This document shows positions 35,701 to 44,010 of a stretch of DNA of 64,000 bases, in pieces (positions within the stretch are counted from its first letter, which is position 1; the number at the start of each line of letters is the position of its first letter). The notes under the pieces were generated by a model. It was not told where the DNA came from and did not search any database. It saw only the letters and a list, made by a program, of their open reading frames with translations. The position numbers were made by a program, and so were the translations under genes. Source of the stretch: Stratiolaelaps scimitus (lineage: Eukaryota > Arthropoda > Arachnida > Mesostigmata > Laelapidae); contig JABWDB010000005.1 in NCBI GenBank assembly GCA_019614645.1, positions 165,001 through 229,000 on the forward strand. Reading direction: 5' to 3'.

Positions 35701-36628
35701 TAGCGGCGGTGGCGGCGGTGGCGGCGGTGGCGGCGGCGGCGGCAGCTCCTGCACTTGTGGCCGATGCCGTTGTCATGGCTTGCTGACCAACGACGCCCGT
35801 CTTGAGCACCACGGTGTTCGGCATGCGGCCCTGAAAGCCCTTGTTGTGCGCTGCTGCCACCACAGCTGTTGTAGCTGTTGATGCTGCTGCGGCTGTTGTT
35901 GTGGTTGCCGCCGCTGCTGCTGCCGCCGCCGCCGATGCCGCATCACTATGGAGTAGATCGGACGCTGAGGTGGCCGTCAGTGTCTGACCCTGCTCCGGTT
36001 GAAGCAGTCGATCGCTGCCGCTCCTGCAGCTGTTGCTGGTCAAACCATCCAGCTGTAGGTAGCCTTCGAGCACGAACACCTGCTCTCGTGTGGAGATACC
36101 ATCACCGAGCTGCTGAAACTGGACTCCGACTTCATCGGGCGGAGCAGCGGTTCTACACGCCAGAGTGGTCGCGGTCGTCGTGACAGTAATATTATTGTTA
36201 TTATTATTATTATTATTATTAGTTGTATTATTATTAGTTGTATTATTGCTAACGCTGCTCGTGTCACTAATGGTGGCTAGGCTATTGTTGTTGCTGTTGC
36301 TGGTGCTCGTGGTGACAGCAGTAACGTTGATTAGAACGTTGTCGGCCCCAGCGACGGTAACACCGCTCCCGCCGCTTACGACCTGTGTCCCCTGGACGAG
36401 CTGCTGGGATCGAACTCGATGACATTCGACTAATTGTAGCTGCTGCTGCTGTTGAGGTTGAGTTTGCAGCTGTTGTGATACGCCGGCTTGCTGCTGTTGC
36501 TGTTGTTGTTGTTGACTGAGACCTGGAAGGCTGGCCACAGTGCTGGCGGTGTAGCCATGTTCGAGCTGGACGCGCAACTCCTCGGCTATTCCCGACCGTC
36601 CCTGAGACCCCCCTGTGCCAGGGTCCAT
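27467..36628 (-). CDS. Zinc-finger ELM2-SANT protein, TRERF1/ZNF541/MIDEAS family, ten coding exons
   Basis: A nuclear scaffold predicted to bring HDAC1/2 to chromatin: the ELM2-SANT module binds and activates class I deacetylases, as in the human MiDAC subunit MIDEAS and its relatives TRERF1 and ZNF541. Ten exons join into one frame of 1526 residues, all GT-AG, all phases matching. Domains in order: Q-, N-, A- and T-rich region 1-490; C2H2 fingers at C493-H513, C521-H541 and C549-H571; Q tract 574-587; fourth finger C669-H689; family motif PPYTPPPMLSP (1174-1184); ELM2 about 1218-1345 (VNVGPQYQAAIP, DLLWKPE); SANT about 1361-1409 (ESWSTKQLDAF...EMYYFWKK); last finger C1475-H1495 (KVKSRNAHMKRH). 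The start ATG is preceded by an in-frame TGA. The member name within the family cannot be settled from sequence alone. Confidence 0.92.
27621..27962 (+). other. Anonymous open frame with A-rich end, nested in the last intron of the ELM2-SANT gene
   Basis: In the intron 28214-27609, the opposite strand is open from about 27621 to a TAA at 27901-27903 (KNRPENMRAATNTDK, then GRCYIIAGRVRANFE, ending WISKKAQVVL). About 40 bp after the stop is an A-rich tract (27939-27962). The layout resembles a 5'-truncated retrocopy or TE remnant. I do not recognise the protein. Chance cannot be excluded for a frame of 94 codons. Confidence 0.3.
28215..28432 (-). CDS. ELM2-SANT gene, coding exon 9 (Cys-rich cluster, finger 5 start)
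   Basis: Residues 1408-1479 plus two bases: CPEEYRRLRQGRKRK after SANT, an eight-cysteine cluster at 1434-1454 (C-x2-C-x2-C-x-C-x4-C-x2-C-x2-CC), then HYFPCKVCG, the first half of finger 5. The acceptor is CTGCCTCCAG|GTG and the donor GGAAG|gtaggt. Confidence 0.88.
28772..28841 (-). CDS. ELM2-SANT gene, coding exon 8 (SANT recognition helix)
   Basis: A 70-nt exon for residues 1384-1407, GLIAEKVSGKDVKACIEMYY then FWKK: the third SANT helix, with the YYFWKK ending typical of this family. The acceptor is CTGTTGTTGCAG|C and the donor AAGAAG|gtgaga. Confidence 0.95.
29116..29380 (-). CDS. ELM2-SANT gene, coding exon 7 (ELM2 C-terminal half, SANT start)
   Basis: Residues 1296-1383 plus two bases: DQYISVACSS...GGGGRNHELAYHIL (ELM2 helices), GDLDAAVQLFL, then HPLLTYKYQESESWSTKQLD, the start of SANT. 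The acceptor is AATTTACAG|TT and the donor TTTTGG|gtgaat, phase 2. Confidence 0.93.
29461..29545 (-). mobile_element. SINE family B, 3' part
   Basis: On the minus strand it reads GGGTCCGTCTTATGAAGCAA and, further on, GGACGTTAAATGTTTATGGCTGAGAGTCAGCC. The first part matches the copy at 11256-11410 and the end matches the fragment at 43196-43232. It lies just upstream of exon 7 of the ELM2-SANT gene, inside intron 6, in the same orientation as the gene. Confidence 0.55.
29719..29762. repeat. (TA)n microsatellite in intron 6 of the ELM2-SANT gene
   Basis: About 44 bp of TA repeat beginning 33 bp past the proposed exon 6 donor. Confidence 0.95.
29795..30079 (-). CDS. ELM2-SANT gene, coding exon 6 (ELM2 N-terminal half)
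   Basis: Residues 1201-1295 plus one base. ELM2 starts at VPHVNVGPQYQAAIP and reaches ADLLWKPEF; between them is an Ala/Ser/Pro-rich insertion. The acceptor is CCTGTTCAG|CT. The donor CAAC|gtgcgt was chosen because it alone gives phase 1 for exon 7. A (TA)n tract begins just inside the intron. Confidence 0.85.
30570..31441 (-). CDS. ELM2-SANT gene, coding exon 5 (acidic linker and PYTPPPMLSP motif)
   Basis: Residues 910-1200 plus one base. It is acidic at first (AHREEDEDFGAFLEENPEFF), has a basic patch PPPIKKLKPKPS and ends with PPYTPPPMLSPCRKATGLF, the proline motif that precedes ELM2 in this family. The acceptor is GAACTTCAG|A and the donor AGTAAAG|gtgagc. Confidence 0.93.
31909..32655 (-). 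CDS. ELM2-SANT gene, coding exon 4 (finger 4, Q/N-rich)
   Basis: Residues 661-909 plus two bases. Finger 4 (VECTLCERSFKNVAALNGHMRLH) carries the ALNGHMRLHGG signature of TRERF1/ZNF541-like proteins. A long linker with Gln and Asn runs follows. The acceptor is CCGAACAG|C and the donor CCCGG|gtaggt, phase 2 at both ends. Confidence 0.93.
33654..33802 (-). CDS. ELM2-SANT gene, coding exon 3 (Ser/Gly-rich)
   Basis: Residues 612-660 plus two bases, DSRDDSSSGLSS...GGDGGDRRENK, a flexible Ser/Gly linker. The acceptor is TTCACGATAG|GAT (weak pyrimidine tract) and the donor AAAGG|gtgaga. This 149-nt exon is needed: exons 2 and 4 do not join in frame without it. It is not conserved enough to verify by motif. 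Confidence 0.7.
34060..34291 (-). CDS. ELM2-SANT gene, coding exon 2 (fingers 2-3)
   Basis: Residues 534-611. It completes finger 2 (NGHMLTH), then finger 3 (C549-x4-C554...H567-x3-H571, ending SLRRHKDHHHH) and a Gln tract. The acceptor is CTTCGTAG|A and the donor GACAAG|gtaagc, phase 0. Confidence 0.93.
34586..34701 (+). mobile_element. SINE family A, older truncated copy with 15-bp duplication
   Basis: The body GAAGAGAATAAGCAAAGG, then CCTCATAGTAATACCTAAA, GCCTGTCAGATAGGGG and GTCAGCTC matches the full-length copy at 58050-58308. It is flanked by TATATACGATATACA (34571-34585) and TATATACGCTATACA (34702-34716), a target-site duplication with one mismatch. The tRNA-like head is missing. It sits in intron 1 of the ELM2-SANT gene, antisense to it. 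Confidence 0.85.
34884..34896 (-). promoter_or_regulatory. Duplicated 5' splice site (distal copy)
   Basis: On the minus strand this target-site duplication reads ACTT|GTGAGTATT, identical to the donor used by exon 1 of the ELM2-SANT gene at 35028/35027. The two sites are 135 nt apart. Use of this distal site would add the antisense SINE to the exon; the first new codons read CAC TTG TGA, a stop after residue 534. Confidence 0.75.
34897..35020 (+). mobile_element. SINE family A, young copy inserted at a splice donor
   Basis: It starts ATACGAGTAAGGAAGAGAAT and ends in an A10 tail. It is flanked by identical 13-bp copies of AATACTCACAAGT (34884-34896 and 35019-35031; two A's overlap the tail). 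The perfect duplication suggests a recent insertion. The copy lacks the tRNA head and lies antisense in intron 1 of the ELM2-SANT gene, directly against exon 1. Confidence 0.92.
35028..36628 (-). CDS. ELM2-SANT gene, coding exon 1
   Basis: It encodes residues 1-533 plus two bases of codon 534: Gln runs, an Asn/Thr block (about 125-150), Ala runs (about 235-260 and 290-320), a Thr-rich stretch, then fingers 1 and most of 2 (C493/C496/H509/H513; C521/C524). It ends CACTT|gtgagt in phase 2. The triplet runs explain the long overlapping open frames on the other strand. Finger 2 is split by the intron. Confidence 0.93.
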
Positions 36629-36723
36629 CGCCTCCGGGCCCAGTGTCAGCGGCGGGCCCTCTTCCAGTTTGCGGCTCTACGATCGTACAGCCCAAACCGA
36701 CTTCGCCACTTGTGGATTGCAAC
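36629..36723 (-). other. 5' UTR part of ELM2-SANT gene exon 1
   Basis: Between the acceptor ATTATTATTGTAG (ending 36724) and the ATG at 36628 are 95 nt of untranslated sequence with an in-frame TGA 18 nt before the ATG. At least one upstream non-coding exon is therefore expected. Confidence 0.6.
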
Positions 36724-37210
36724 CTACAATAATAATAATCAGGTAGGGAAAAGTAGACACAACAAAAAAAAACACATATGTTAGCCATTAAATTAGATGA
36801 ACGTAGCCATCAACTTCATCAAGTTTAGGAGGGATTATTCGGCAGAGCCTCATCGAACCATACCCCTTCTGCACGTGTATTCCAGAATTAATAGTGAATA
36901 TATTGTATATATGTATATATATATATATGTATACAACAAGATAAGATTTGTCTACAGCAGTCGATGCTGGTGTGGGCATCAGATGGCAAAATTGACATAT
37001 TCCTTTGAGTAAAAGTATAGTTGGGTTGCATTGCAAGTTATCAAAGCAAATATTGTACGAACTCCAATGTAGGTAGTTAGCGAAGGCGCAGACGTCGCGC
37101 GGAAATTCGGGGATGATTTTCGAGAAGCAGCTCTCACTATGATGAAATATAACTTTACACTCCGTCTCTTACTGCGTACGTATGACAACACGGATCCCGC
37201 AGTATTATAT

Positions 37211-37212
<2 letters not shown>

Positions 37213-37250
<38 letters not shown>
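37213..37250. repeat. (TA)n microsatellite
   Basis: About 38 bp of TA repeat in the region upstream of the ELM2-SANT gene. Confidence 0.95.
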
Positions 37251-38032
37251 TGCATGGTTATACATAATACAATATGTATGTGATATATATATTATATATT
37301 CATTATTCTTTAGATATCTGCATCTTCCGTATTTCAGACGAGTAGCTCATGTCGATCAATTTCGGTTTTCTGCCAGTTACTTGACTTAATCAATAGAGTC
37401 GCCATGGTTTCGCCAATTTCCAACGATATATCCACGAGACTAAATCTCTGAGCGAGTACCCGAGCGAACAATGCGAATTAAGTGGTTTTTCCCTATAATC
37501 CAATTGATCTAATGAGTGGCACGAAAAAGGCGACGAGAAAGACGATACAGTGTCGCAGTCGTGGACGAAACTTAGCTAATTAGGCAGAGTGCTTTCGCTG
37601 AACCGAACGGCAAGACAACAGCCCCCCCCCCGCACCTTATTAACAAGAGACCAAGGACGAGCGAGAGATCTCTCCGATGTTCTCCGATTCGTGGAATGGA
37701 AGCATATGTCAACCAAGGGTGCGGCCGTAATTCAGCCAGATGCACCGACAGTAATAGCGATGTGCTGATCGCGCACACACGGAGCGCGAGGAGTCTGTAC
37801 CAGTGAAGCTAGTAGTCTGATTCCGTGATGCATCATCATTTGGCCGTCGACCTGAAGAGATACGTAGATTGGCCTTTGGCAATCTACAGGCCGACATCTC
37901 TATTACTGCGAGAATGTTCCCTATAAGAGCTCATATAGCGGAGCTATTTGAGCTGTTTGTACAGCGATGAAATCAGCAATGCTAATATCGTGTTCGATGG
38001 AAATTATCTAGTTAACTGAACACTAGTAATAA

Positions 38033-38380
38033 ATGGATAGCCTCAAGCTGCTCGTCTTATTTCAATTCATACTTCCTCTTGCTATGTGGCTCCAAGCATC
38101 TCGCTGCGAAATATGTTCGACGCCGAGGATACGATTGTTGCCGCACAACCAGTTACCAGCAGACTCTTGTCAGGTCGAAAGCTTTTGCAGAAAGGCAGTA
38201 TTCGTTAAAATTGGCCCTTATATCAATAGCAGTAATGAGTATGCGCTAGCAATCGAAGAGCGGCCGCACAGTACACACCATTTGTCTATGATGAAAGCTC
38301 ATCATTCTAATCGCCACAGGCGAGCATATGACATCATTCTGCAAATCTCACCCGCTCACTCAATCATCATTGGTTGCTAG
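38033..38380 (+). CDS. Candidate small secreted protein, 115 residues
   Basis: An ATG-started frame whose first 25 residues (MDSLKLLVLFQFILPLAMWL, then QASRC) form a convincing signal peptide. The rest has four further cysteines within 27 residues, an N-glycosylation sequon (NSSN) and a basic RHRR that could be a proprotein cleavage site. It ends at a TAG. I recognise no family. It may be a small secreted peptide precursor, the first exon of a longer gene, or a chance frame; the ATG context is average. Confidence 0.3.
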   Translation: MDSLKLLVLFQFILPLAMWLQASRCEICSTPRIRLLPHNQLPADSCQVESFCRKAVFVKIGPYINSSNEYALAIEERPHSTHHLSMMKAHHSNRHRRAYDIILQISPAHSIIIGC

Positions 38381-39250
38381 GCTATAGCGGATATACATAG
38401 GAAGCTGTACCGTAGCAAATAATCACATTGGCACAACTAATTCATCCCAAACATCCAATTAGTCGTATTAGTAGACAAATGGTTTAACCAATATAATCAC
38501 GATGCATAGTATCATAGTAATACTGAACTTAACGAGGGGAACGAACGTCAACGGTCAACTTCATGTGTTATACAATAACAGCTGATGTTCGACTTCGCTA
38601 TATGCGTGTGGGTATGAATCCCATGGGAGATACCATCATCTCAAGTCCACTGTTACTATGGTGGAGTTTGTGCCTCATAGCTGACTCCATTCGAACAGAT
38701 TAAATGTCATCACTGCTGCGAAACAGACACATCTATATATCGTCATTCTTCATTGGTTCAGGTAGTCGGCATAGATTGGTCTCGGTACAACAGCCCAATG
38801 GACTGCATCGCTGACGCTTGACTTCGCGATGATGTTTTCATTTCGAAAATAGGCCCATAATACCCAACAAACACCTAGTGCTCGATCTCGTATGTGGCTG
38901 ACCCACTAGCGCAGTCGATAGGCTCGGTGGCCTGGTGCACCGAAGTGCGCCAAAACAGTCTCGCCCGCCAGCCAGCCGCTGATCGGTCAGCCCCAGTCAG
39001 GCAGTCAGGCTAAAGCACCACATTACTATGGAGAGAGATTATGTTGTTCTGTTTTCGCGCACAACGGACTCAGTGGGTATGTGTTTAGCATCATCGAAAC
39101 AGGAAACTTCCCCTTCCGAGGCGGCCGAGTTCCGAAACGAACTCATTCGCGTTTCGGGGCCCTTTGATTTAGCGCCACCATCGTCGGATGCGATATATCC
39201 CTGTGTATACAATTCGTGCATAGTGGCCTAGTGTAGGTATATTGGCCGCG

Positions 39251-40400
39251 TCTCAGCTGACTCTGAGAGGGAGTCCCGCCATTTTGAGAGTGCGAGGGGG
39301 GGCCCTCCTCGTACACTGCGCTATAGCATCACCTATAGCTAGGCTGTTGCAGGTTAGGGTACGATAGGCTTGCTTGGGCCCCTCGGAATGTGACGTACCT
39401 TCGCGCGGAACACTGCATCGGATCCTGGCCTCTGCCGGCGCTCGGCTTCGACTATGCAACATGCCGCTGATTGGAGATCGGGTGCACCACTTTGCTGTTT
39501 GCGTCGTTCACTTGGCGTCCACCAGCATTCGCACTTGGCCACCGGGTCAGACGACGGAGAGACGAGGCCCTGGACACAGCAGGCAACGGCATCGCATCGC
39601 CACCAACAACCGCCAACCAGCCTACCGACCGACAGACGGACGAGCACACGACACCACTATCACCACAGCAGTAGCAGCAGCATAGGGTTGGCTGCTTGCT
39701 GATAGCGGCGCCCCGCCACACACGGACAAGACACACACATTCTCTCTCACACACACACACGGAGAGAGAGACTAGTACACTAACACGAACTCGACAAAAC
39801 ACTGCACCACCCGAGCGCTCCTAACCTGACTCGCAGCATCGGGCACACAGGCTGACCACACAGGCGTACTCACAGCGACATAGGATTGTGTCAGCACAAT
39901 AGAGAAGGGCTCGCGCGCGCGTGCTGAAACTCTCCCTCCCTCACGGCCGGCGGGGAGAGGCCGAGGGAATGAGACCCAACCGACGAACCAGCGAACGAAG
40001 CCGACTCAGGACGAGCTGCAGTGCCGGCGCTCGACGCCGACGGACACTCACAGACGGTTGAGCCACATACGAACGGCCTTAGGATCAGCGATGGTGAGTG
40101 TGGCAAGCGGCGGGCCACTGGCCGGCGCGAGGCGCACCCCGCTCTTTCGCCTGCCTTCAGAGAAGAAGGGGCAAAGCTGAAGAGCAAGAGAGAGAGAGAG
40201 ATACATGGGGCGAGAGAGAGAGATATATATGTATATACATATATATAGAGAGAGAGAGGGGTATCGCGCAGCGTTTGCGCTCCGAAGGCGCCCACAGGCT
40301 GTGCGCAGACCGTTCGCGCACACACCGATACGAAGAGTGCCCGCTCTCGGATAGGAAAGGAACCGTAAGCCGATGGATGGACAGTCCTCTGACACCCGAC
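39251..40400 (-). promoter_or_regulatory. CpG-rich candidate promoter and non-coding first exon of the ELM2-SANT gene
   Basis: GC- and CpG-rich sequence about 2.7 kb upstream of coding exon 1. On the minus strand a strong donor, GCGCGAAG|gtacgt, is at 39399/39398, which would end a 5' UTR exon lying above 39399. Purine and CA tracts (39728-39770, 40180-40260) flank it. Long open frames here on both strands lack domains and overlap, as expected for GC-rich non-coding DNA. The link to the gene is inference from strand, distance and the need for an upstream exon. Confidence 0.35.
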
Positions 40401-43195
40401 AGACAGAACGTCACGCGGACGAATCCATGTACCCAGACAGTGCTAGACGTTTACACATGCTGACATGCGTTTACACACGCACTTACACACATACACGCAG
40501 CCGTGTAATGATAAACGGAGACAACCACTGTTGCGACCTCTTTCGCCATTTCAACAAGACCAACTACATTCTACACAGAGACGAGGATTTGGGACAAGGT
40601 ATACTCACACACACACACACACACCTTTGTGCCAAAACCCGTAACAAGCACGTACGAGTAGACATCCACACACATGCTTATACAGTTAGACTCGCGCACG
40701 TCGGGAGACGACGGCAGGAGTGAAGGAATCGGCTTTCTACCTATCTGCTTCACCCCATAAAACCCCACAACTCCCCCCTCCGCTGCTGTAGGTTATCGCT
40801 TGAGGCGCCGACGGCGAAACAGGAGAATGAAGAAACCTGTGCAACGGAACCGAAGGAAAGCTCGCCGTTTGCGCGCCACTCCTTGAACTGACCCACGATG
40901 CATGGGAAAAGTGAAGAACTGGAGATTTCGGTTGTGAAATGCAGTCAGAGACAGATCTGCCGGCGAAGCGGTGCGCCATTAGGAAACGCTGACGCGGGTA
41001 CGGGACGCGGAGCAAAGCTATCGATCATTGTGTGTTTTAAACTGGTTGCCTCCAAGTCTTTTGTATAGTGCACATGTACGTGTGTTCACCATTTCGGAGG
41101 TAATTGACGAACACCAAGATGGTCACCACACCTAAAAGCATTGCAAAGGATTACCAAACACAGAGAGAGAGAGAGAGATGAAAGCGATGTAACTTGGCAG
41201 AGCGAGATCATCATCAATCTGTATCCTTCAACAAATCATCGTCAGTCTATATAGACTCTACGACTTGGTGCTGTTATATAAGGGTATCAACTGCCTACGA
41301 GGATAGAGAATCTGCCAAATCCGAATGTCTAGGTCAGAGAGGTCTGCTCATTAGTGACCTCTCATGTGGGGCAAATCGTTAGGATTTTATTTATGAGGAT
41401 CTATCTTACGATCGAACGCTGATTAGGCCTTATTTAACCGGCCACCCTAAAGCAAAGGCTCATGTTATCTGCTTGTATAACATAATTGTGTTCTTCTGGG
41501 CCAACTACGACAGTGGAGTGACTTGACATAAGAGAGGGAGAGTCGGATTTCCTTGGCTTCTTGCGAATTGTTCGAGACTTAAATGGGAATTCCTATTTCA
41601 TGGGTGACGATTAACCATAGCTTGGTGATTGCATTAGTGGTCATTTCTCCTGTTTTCGCTCGCTTCTGTGTCATTTCGTGGCCTAATAACAGGGGGAGGT
41701 GGATTTCTTAAAAAAATACAATATGTATCTCCCTTGCACGCTACCTATAGGTCAAACATATAGGCGCAGGTCAGATTCAATGTGTTTTAGGCGCCTTTGT
41801 GAGGAGCACAACGCTCATCTCATCTTTGCTGAGAAGGCTGATGTTTTAGCAAGGGGCCGAGAAGGGGCCAACCTGAGCCAATAAGGTCCAGACGGCCCTA
41901 ATGATGACTTAGGAAGCAACTCGTCCTAAGCATCAGATACAGCATCTTGCAGATGTATTGAAACGCACAGCTGAAATGAAATAGCAATGATCATAAATTA
42001 AAAACACCCAAGTGAGATTTTATTGTGCCAAACTTCTGATCAGAGCCTAGGAGAAGCTCAGGGTAAGCTTCTCAAAGTACATGTCATAATGGTAGCCGAT
42101 CTTGTTAGATTTGCCGATTTTATAATGATGACATGTGCTCGAATTAGGCACAGGATTATAAAGAATATCATCCTTGAATTTATTTTTCCACTCAGCGTTT
42201 CTCATCGTCTCATATTCTATGCTTTACGATTACCCAAGTTATGTAACAAATATGTCGATTCTACGAAACAGAGTGGCCCAACGAATGTGAACTTAAATGG
42301 GTCTGCACTCCTTGAGATGTAAGTGTAGTTAATTGTTGTGTTATTATTTCAAGGTCATGGTTTCAATTAAAATTTAATTACGTATGCATCTTATTGGGCC
42401 ACTCGACGCAGCGTTTTGACCTCTGCAGAGCAACAGATGTTGGCACCTATGCGAGATAGGATGACACGAAGTTAGCTCTGTGAGGTAGCAAATCTGTTAA
42501 AATAGAAAAAAAATTACCCTTAGAAATCATTGTTGTTGTTTGCCGGCTTGCTCGTCTCAGTGCGCGGCAAACTGTCCGAAAGCTTAACTCCGTTCCACAA
42601 CGAGACGAGCCACAGAAATTATTTATGTAACGTCGACTATACCCCTAAGTGAGCTATTCTGTTAGCAGGTGGCTCGCAGATAATCTAGCTTTCCACTACA
42701 GCCCAATTAACGTGCACGATTGAGTTGAACTTTGTTATAAGAAAATATGGTGCAACAAACCTTCGCGTCATCCACGATTCGATTATGGTATGAATGATTA
42801 TATCGTGATGATGAGGACATCACTGTATATTCGCTGCTCCACTGCGCGTCTCATAAGGATCAATTATGATAGAATTTTAATAGGACATTTTCCAGGCGCT
42901 CCCCGATTCCCCTGCTGAAGTGAGAGTGGAATTGACGCAGCGAAAGAGGTTAGCCAGTTTGACAGCGACAGATACGAAACGGATATGCCAAGAAAATAAC
43001 AAATGCTATATAATGCCTAACGGAATTGGCCATTAGTAAATGTAAAGTTGATTTTGTGGTGTGATTCACGTTGGACACACGAATCAAAAATAGCCAGTAG
43101 ATAGATTCTTTACTTCACATCTTGATGCAGGCAAAACTGTGTGAGCCACGCCGAGCCTTGTCCCTTAGTCGTGTCATCGTATATATCCTAAGGTT
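40401..43195. other. Intergenic DNA, no gene supported
   Basis: (CA)n tracts at 40605-40624 and (GA)n at 41163-41179. The plus frame at 42023-42322 has coding-like composition but no start, splice or domain support. No RNA gene was seen. Confidence 0.4.
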
Positions 43196-43232
43196 TTCAG
43201 GCTGACCGTCAGCCAATATTTAACGTCCATCG
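43196..43232 (-). mobile_element. SINE family B, 3'-end fragment
   Basis: On the minus strand it reads GGACGTTAAATATTGGCTGA then CGGTCAGCC, the same end as the copy at 29461-29545 (GGACGTTAAATGTTTATGGC and onward). Only about 37 bp are recognisable. Confidence 0.45.
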
Positions 43233-43925
43233 TATATATCCTAGGGGGCTTCGACGATTCATTTGGAGCAAGTTCTGTCATTCAGCATAAATTAAAGGAT
43301 ATCTAGGTGGCTTCGTTACAATGAGTGCACACATCTTCACCCGAGAAGGCCTTTTATTACGAGACTGCGACGAACATCGACGAAAATAGATAGCTGCCAC
43401 AGCCGGAAGGCGACGAAGATGTTTCGAGAGACATCTTCTACAGATTGTGTACAACCAGTGAACGATGCGGCGACACATTCTATACAACCAGTGGCGAAGT
43501 TCAGTAGCGACGAGCCGCGCGAATTGCAGCGGAAAAAAAGAGTGCCATGCCAAATCCTGGTCAGGGCACCATTTTGTGAGAACTTTGTTCTGAACGTGCT
43601 CGAGATCGTCGTCACAGGAACCATCTAAGGACTGTTAATTATCAACCAGAACAAAGTTTGCTGAGTGTTGTATTTACCCCTGGCGGTTGCCGGTGTGCGG
43701 GTATTGATTTATTCAAGATGGCCGACTGGCACTAATTGCGTGGTTGGCAATTACGAGACAAGTCACTCCTATGGTGCAGTCGTCGCCATTCGCTCGGTAC
43801 AATTATAATGGCAACATTCTCAATTAATTCGTTCTATTTACAATATCATTATTGTTAAGATATTATTAATATTGGTCAAGACTTATTCACAATTATTGTA
43901 TTTGTGATCATCGTACCAGGTTAAG

Positions 43926-44010
43926 GTTAATTGGTTTATTAAAGGAACTATAGTTTTATAGTGTTTTAGTTCTCTTATATGTCACGCAGCGGGGCTCGTA
44001 CCTGCCTGAT
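43926..44010 (-). mobile_element. SINE family C copy
   Basis: Minus-strand ACGAGCCCCGCTGCGTGACA, ATATAAGAGAACTAAAACACT and TTCCTTTAATAAACCAATTA match the plus-strand copy at 55500-55606 over most of their length. The B box is degraded (GGTACGAGCCCC). Confidence 0.65.

Larger units (their letters stand above)
36724..39250. other. Upstream intron/intergenic DNA
   Basis: AT-rich DNA with (TA)n at 36907-36930 and 37213-37250 and a poly-C run near 37621. Apart from the small open frame at 38033-38380, listed separately, no coding feature is supported. If the CpG-rich block at 39.2-40.4 kb starts the ELM2-SANT transcript, this is its first intron. Confidence 0.4.

Noticed and set aside
35063..35881. 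Long plus-strand open frame (272 codons)
   Set aside because: It is antisense to exon 1 of the ELM2-SANT gene; the CAG/GCC/AAC triplet runs of that exon keep the other strand open. The minus frame has real zinc fingers and correct splice sites.
39452..39802. Minus-strand frame with hydrophobic N-terminus (MFCRVRVSVLVSLSVCVC)
   Set aside because: The hydrophobic run is a (GT)n microsatellite; a donor at 39399 suggests 5' UTR instead.
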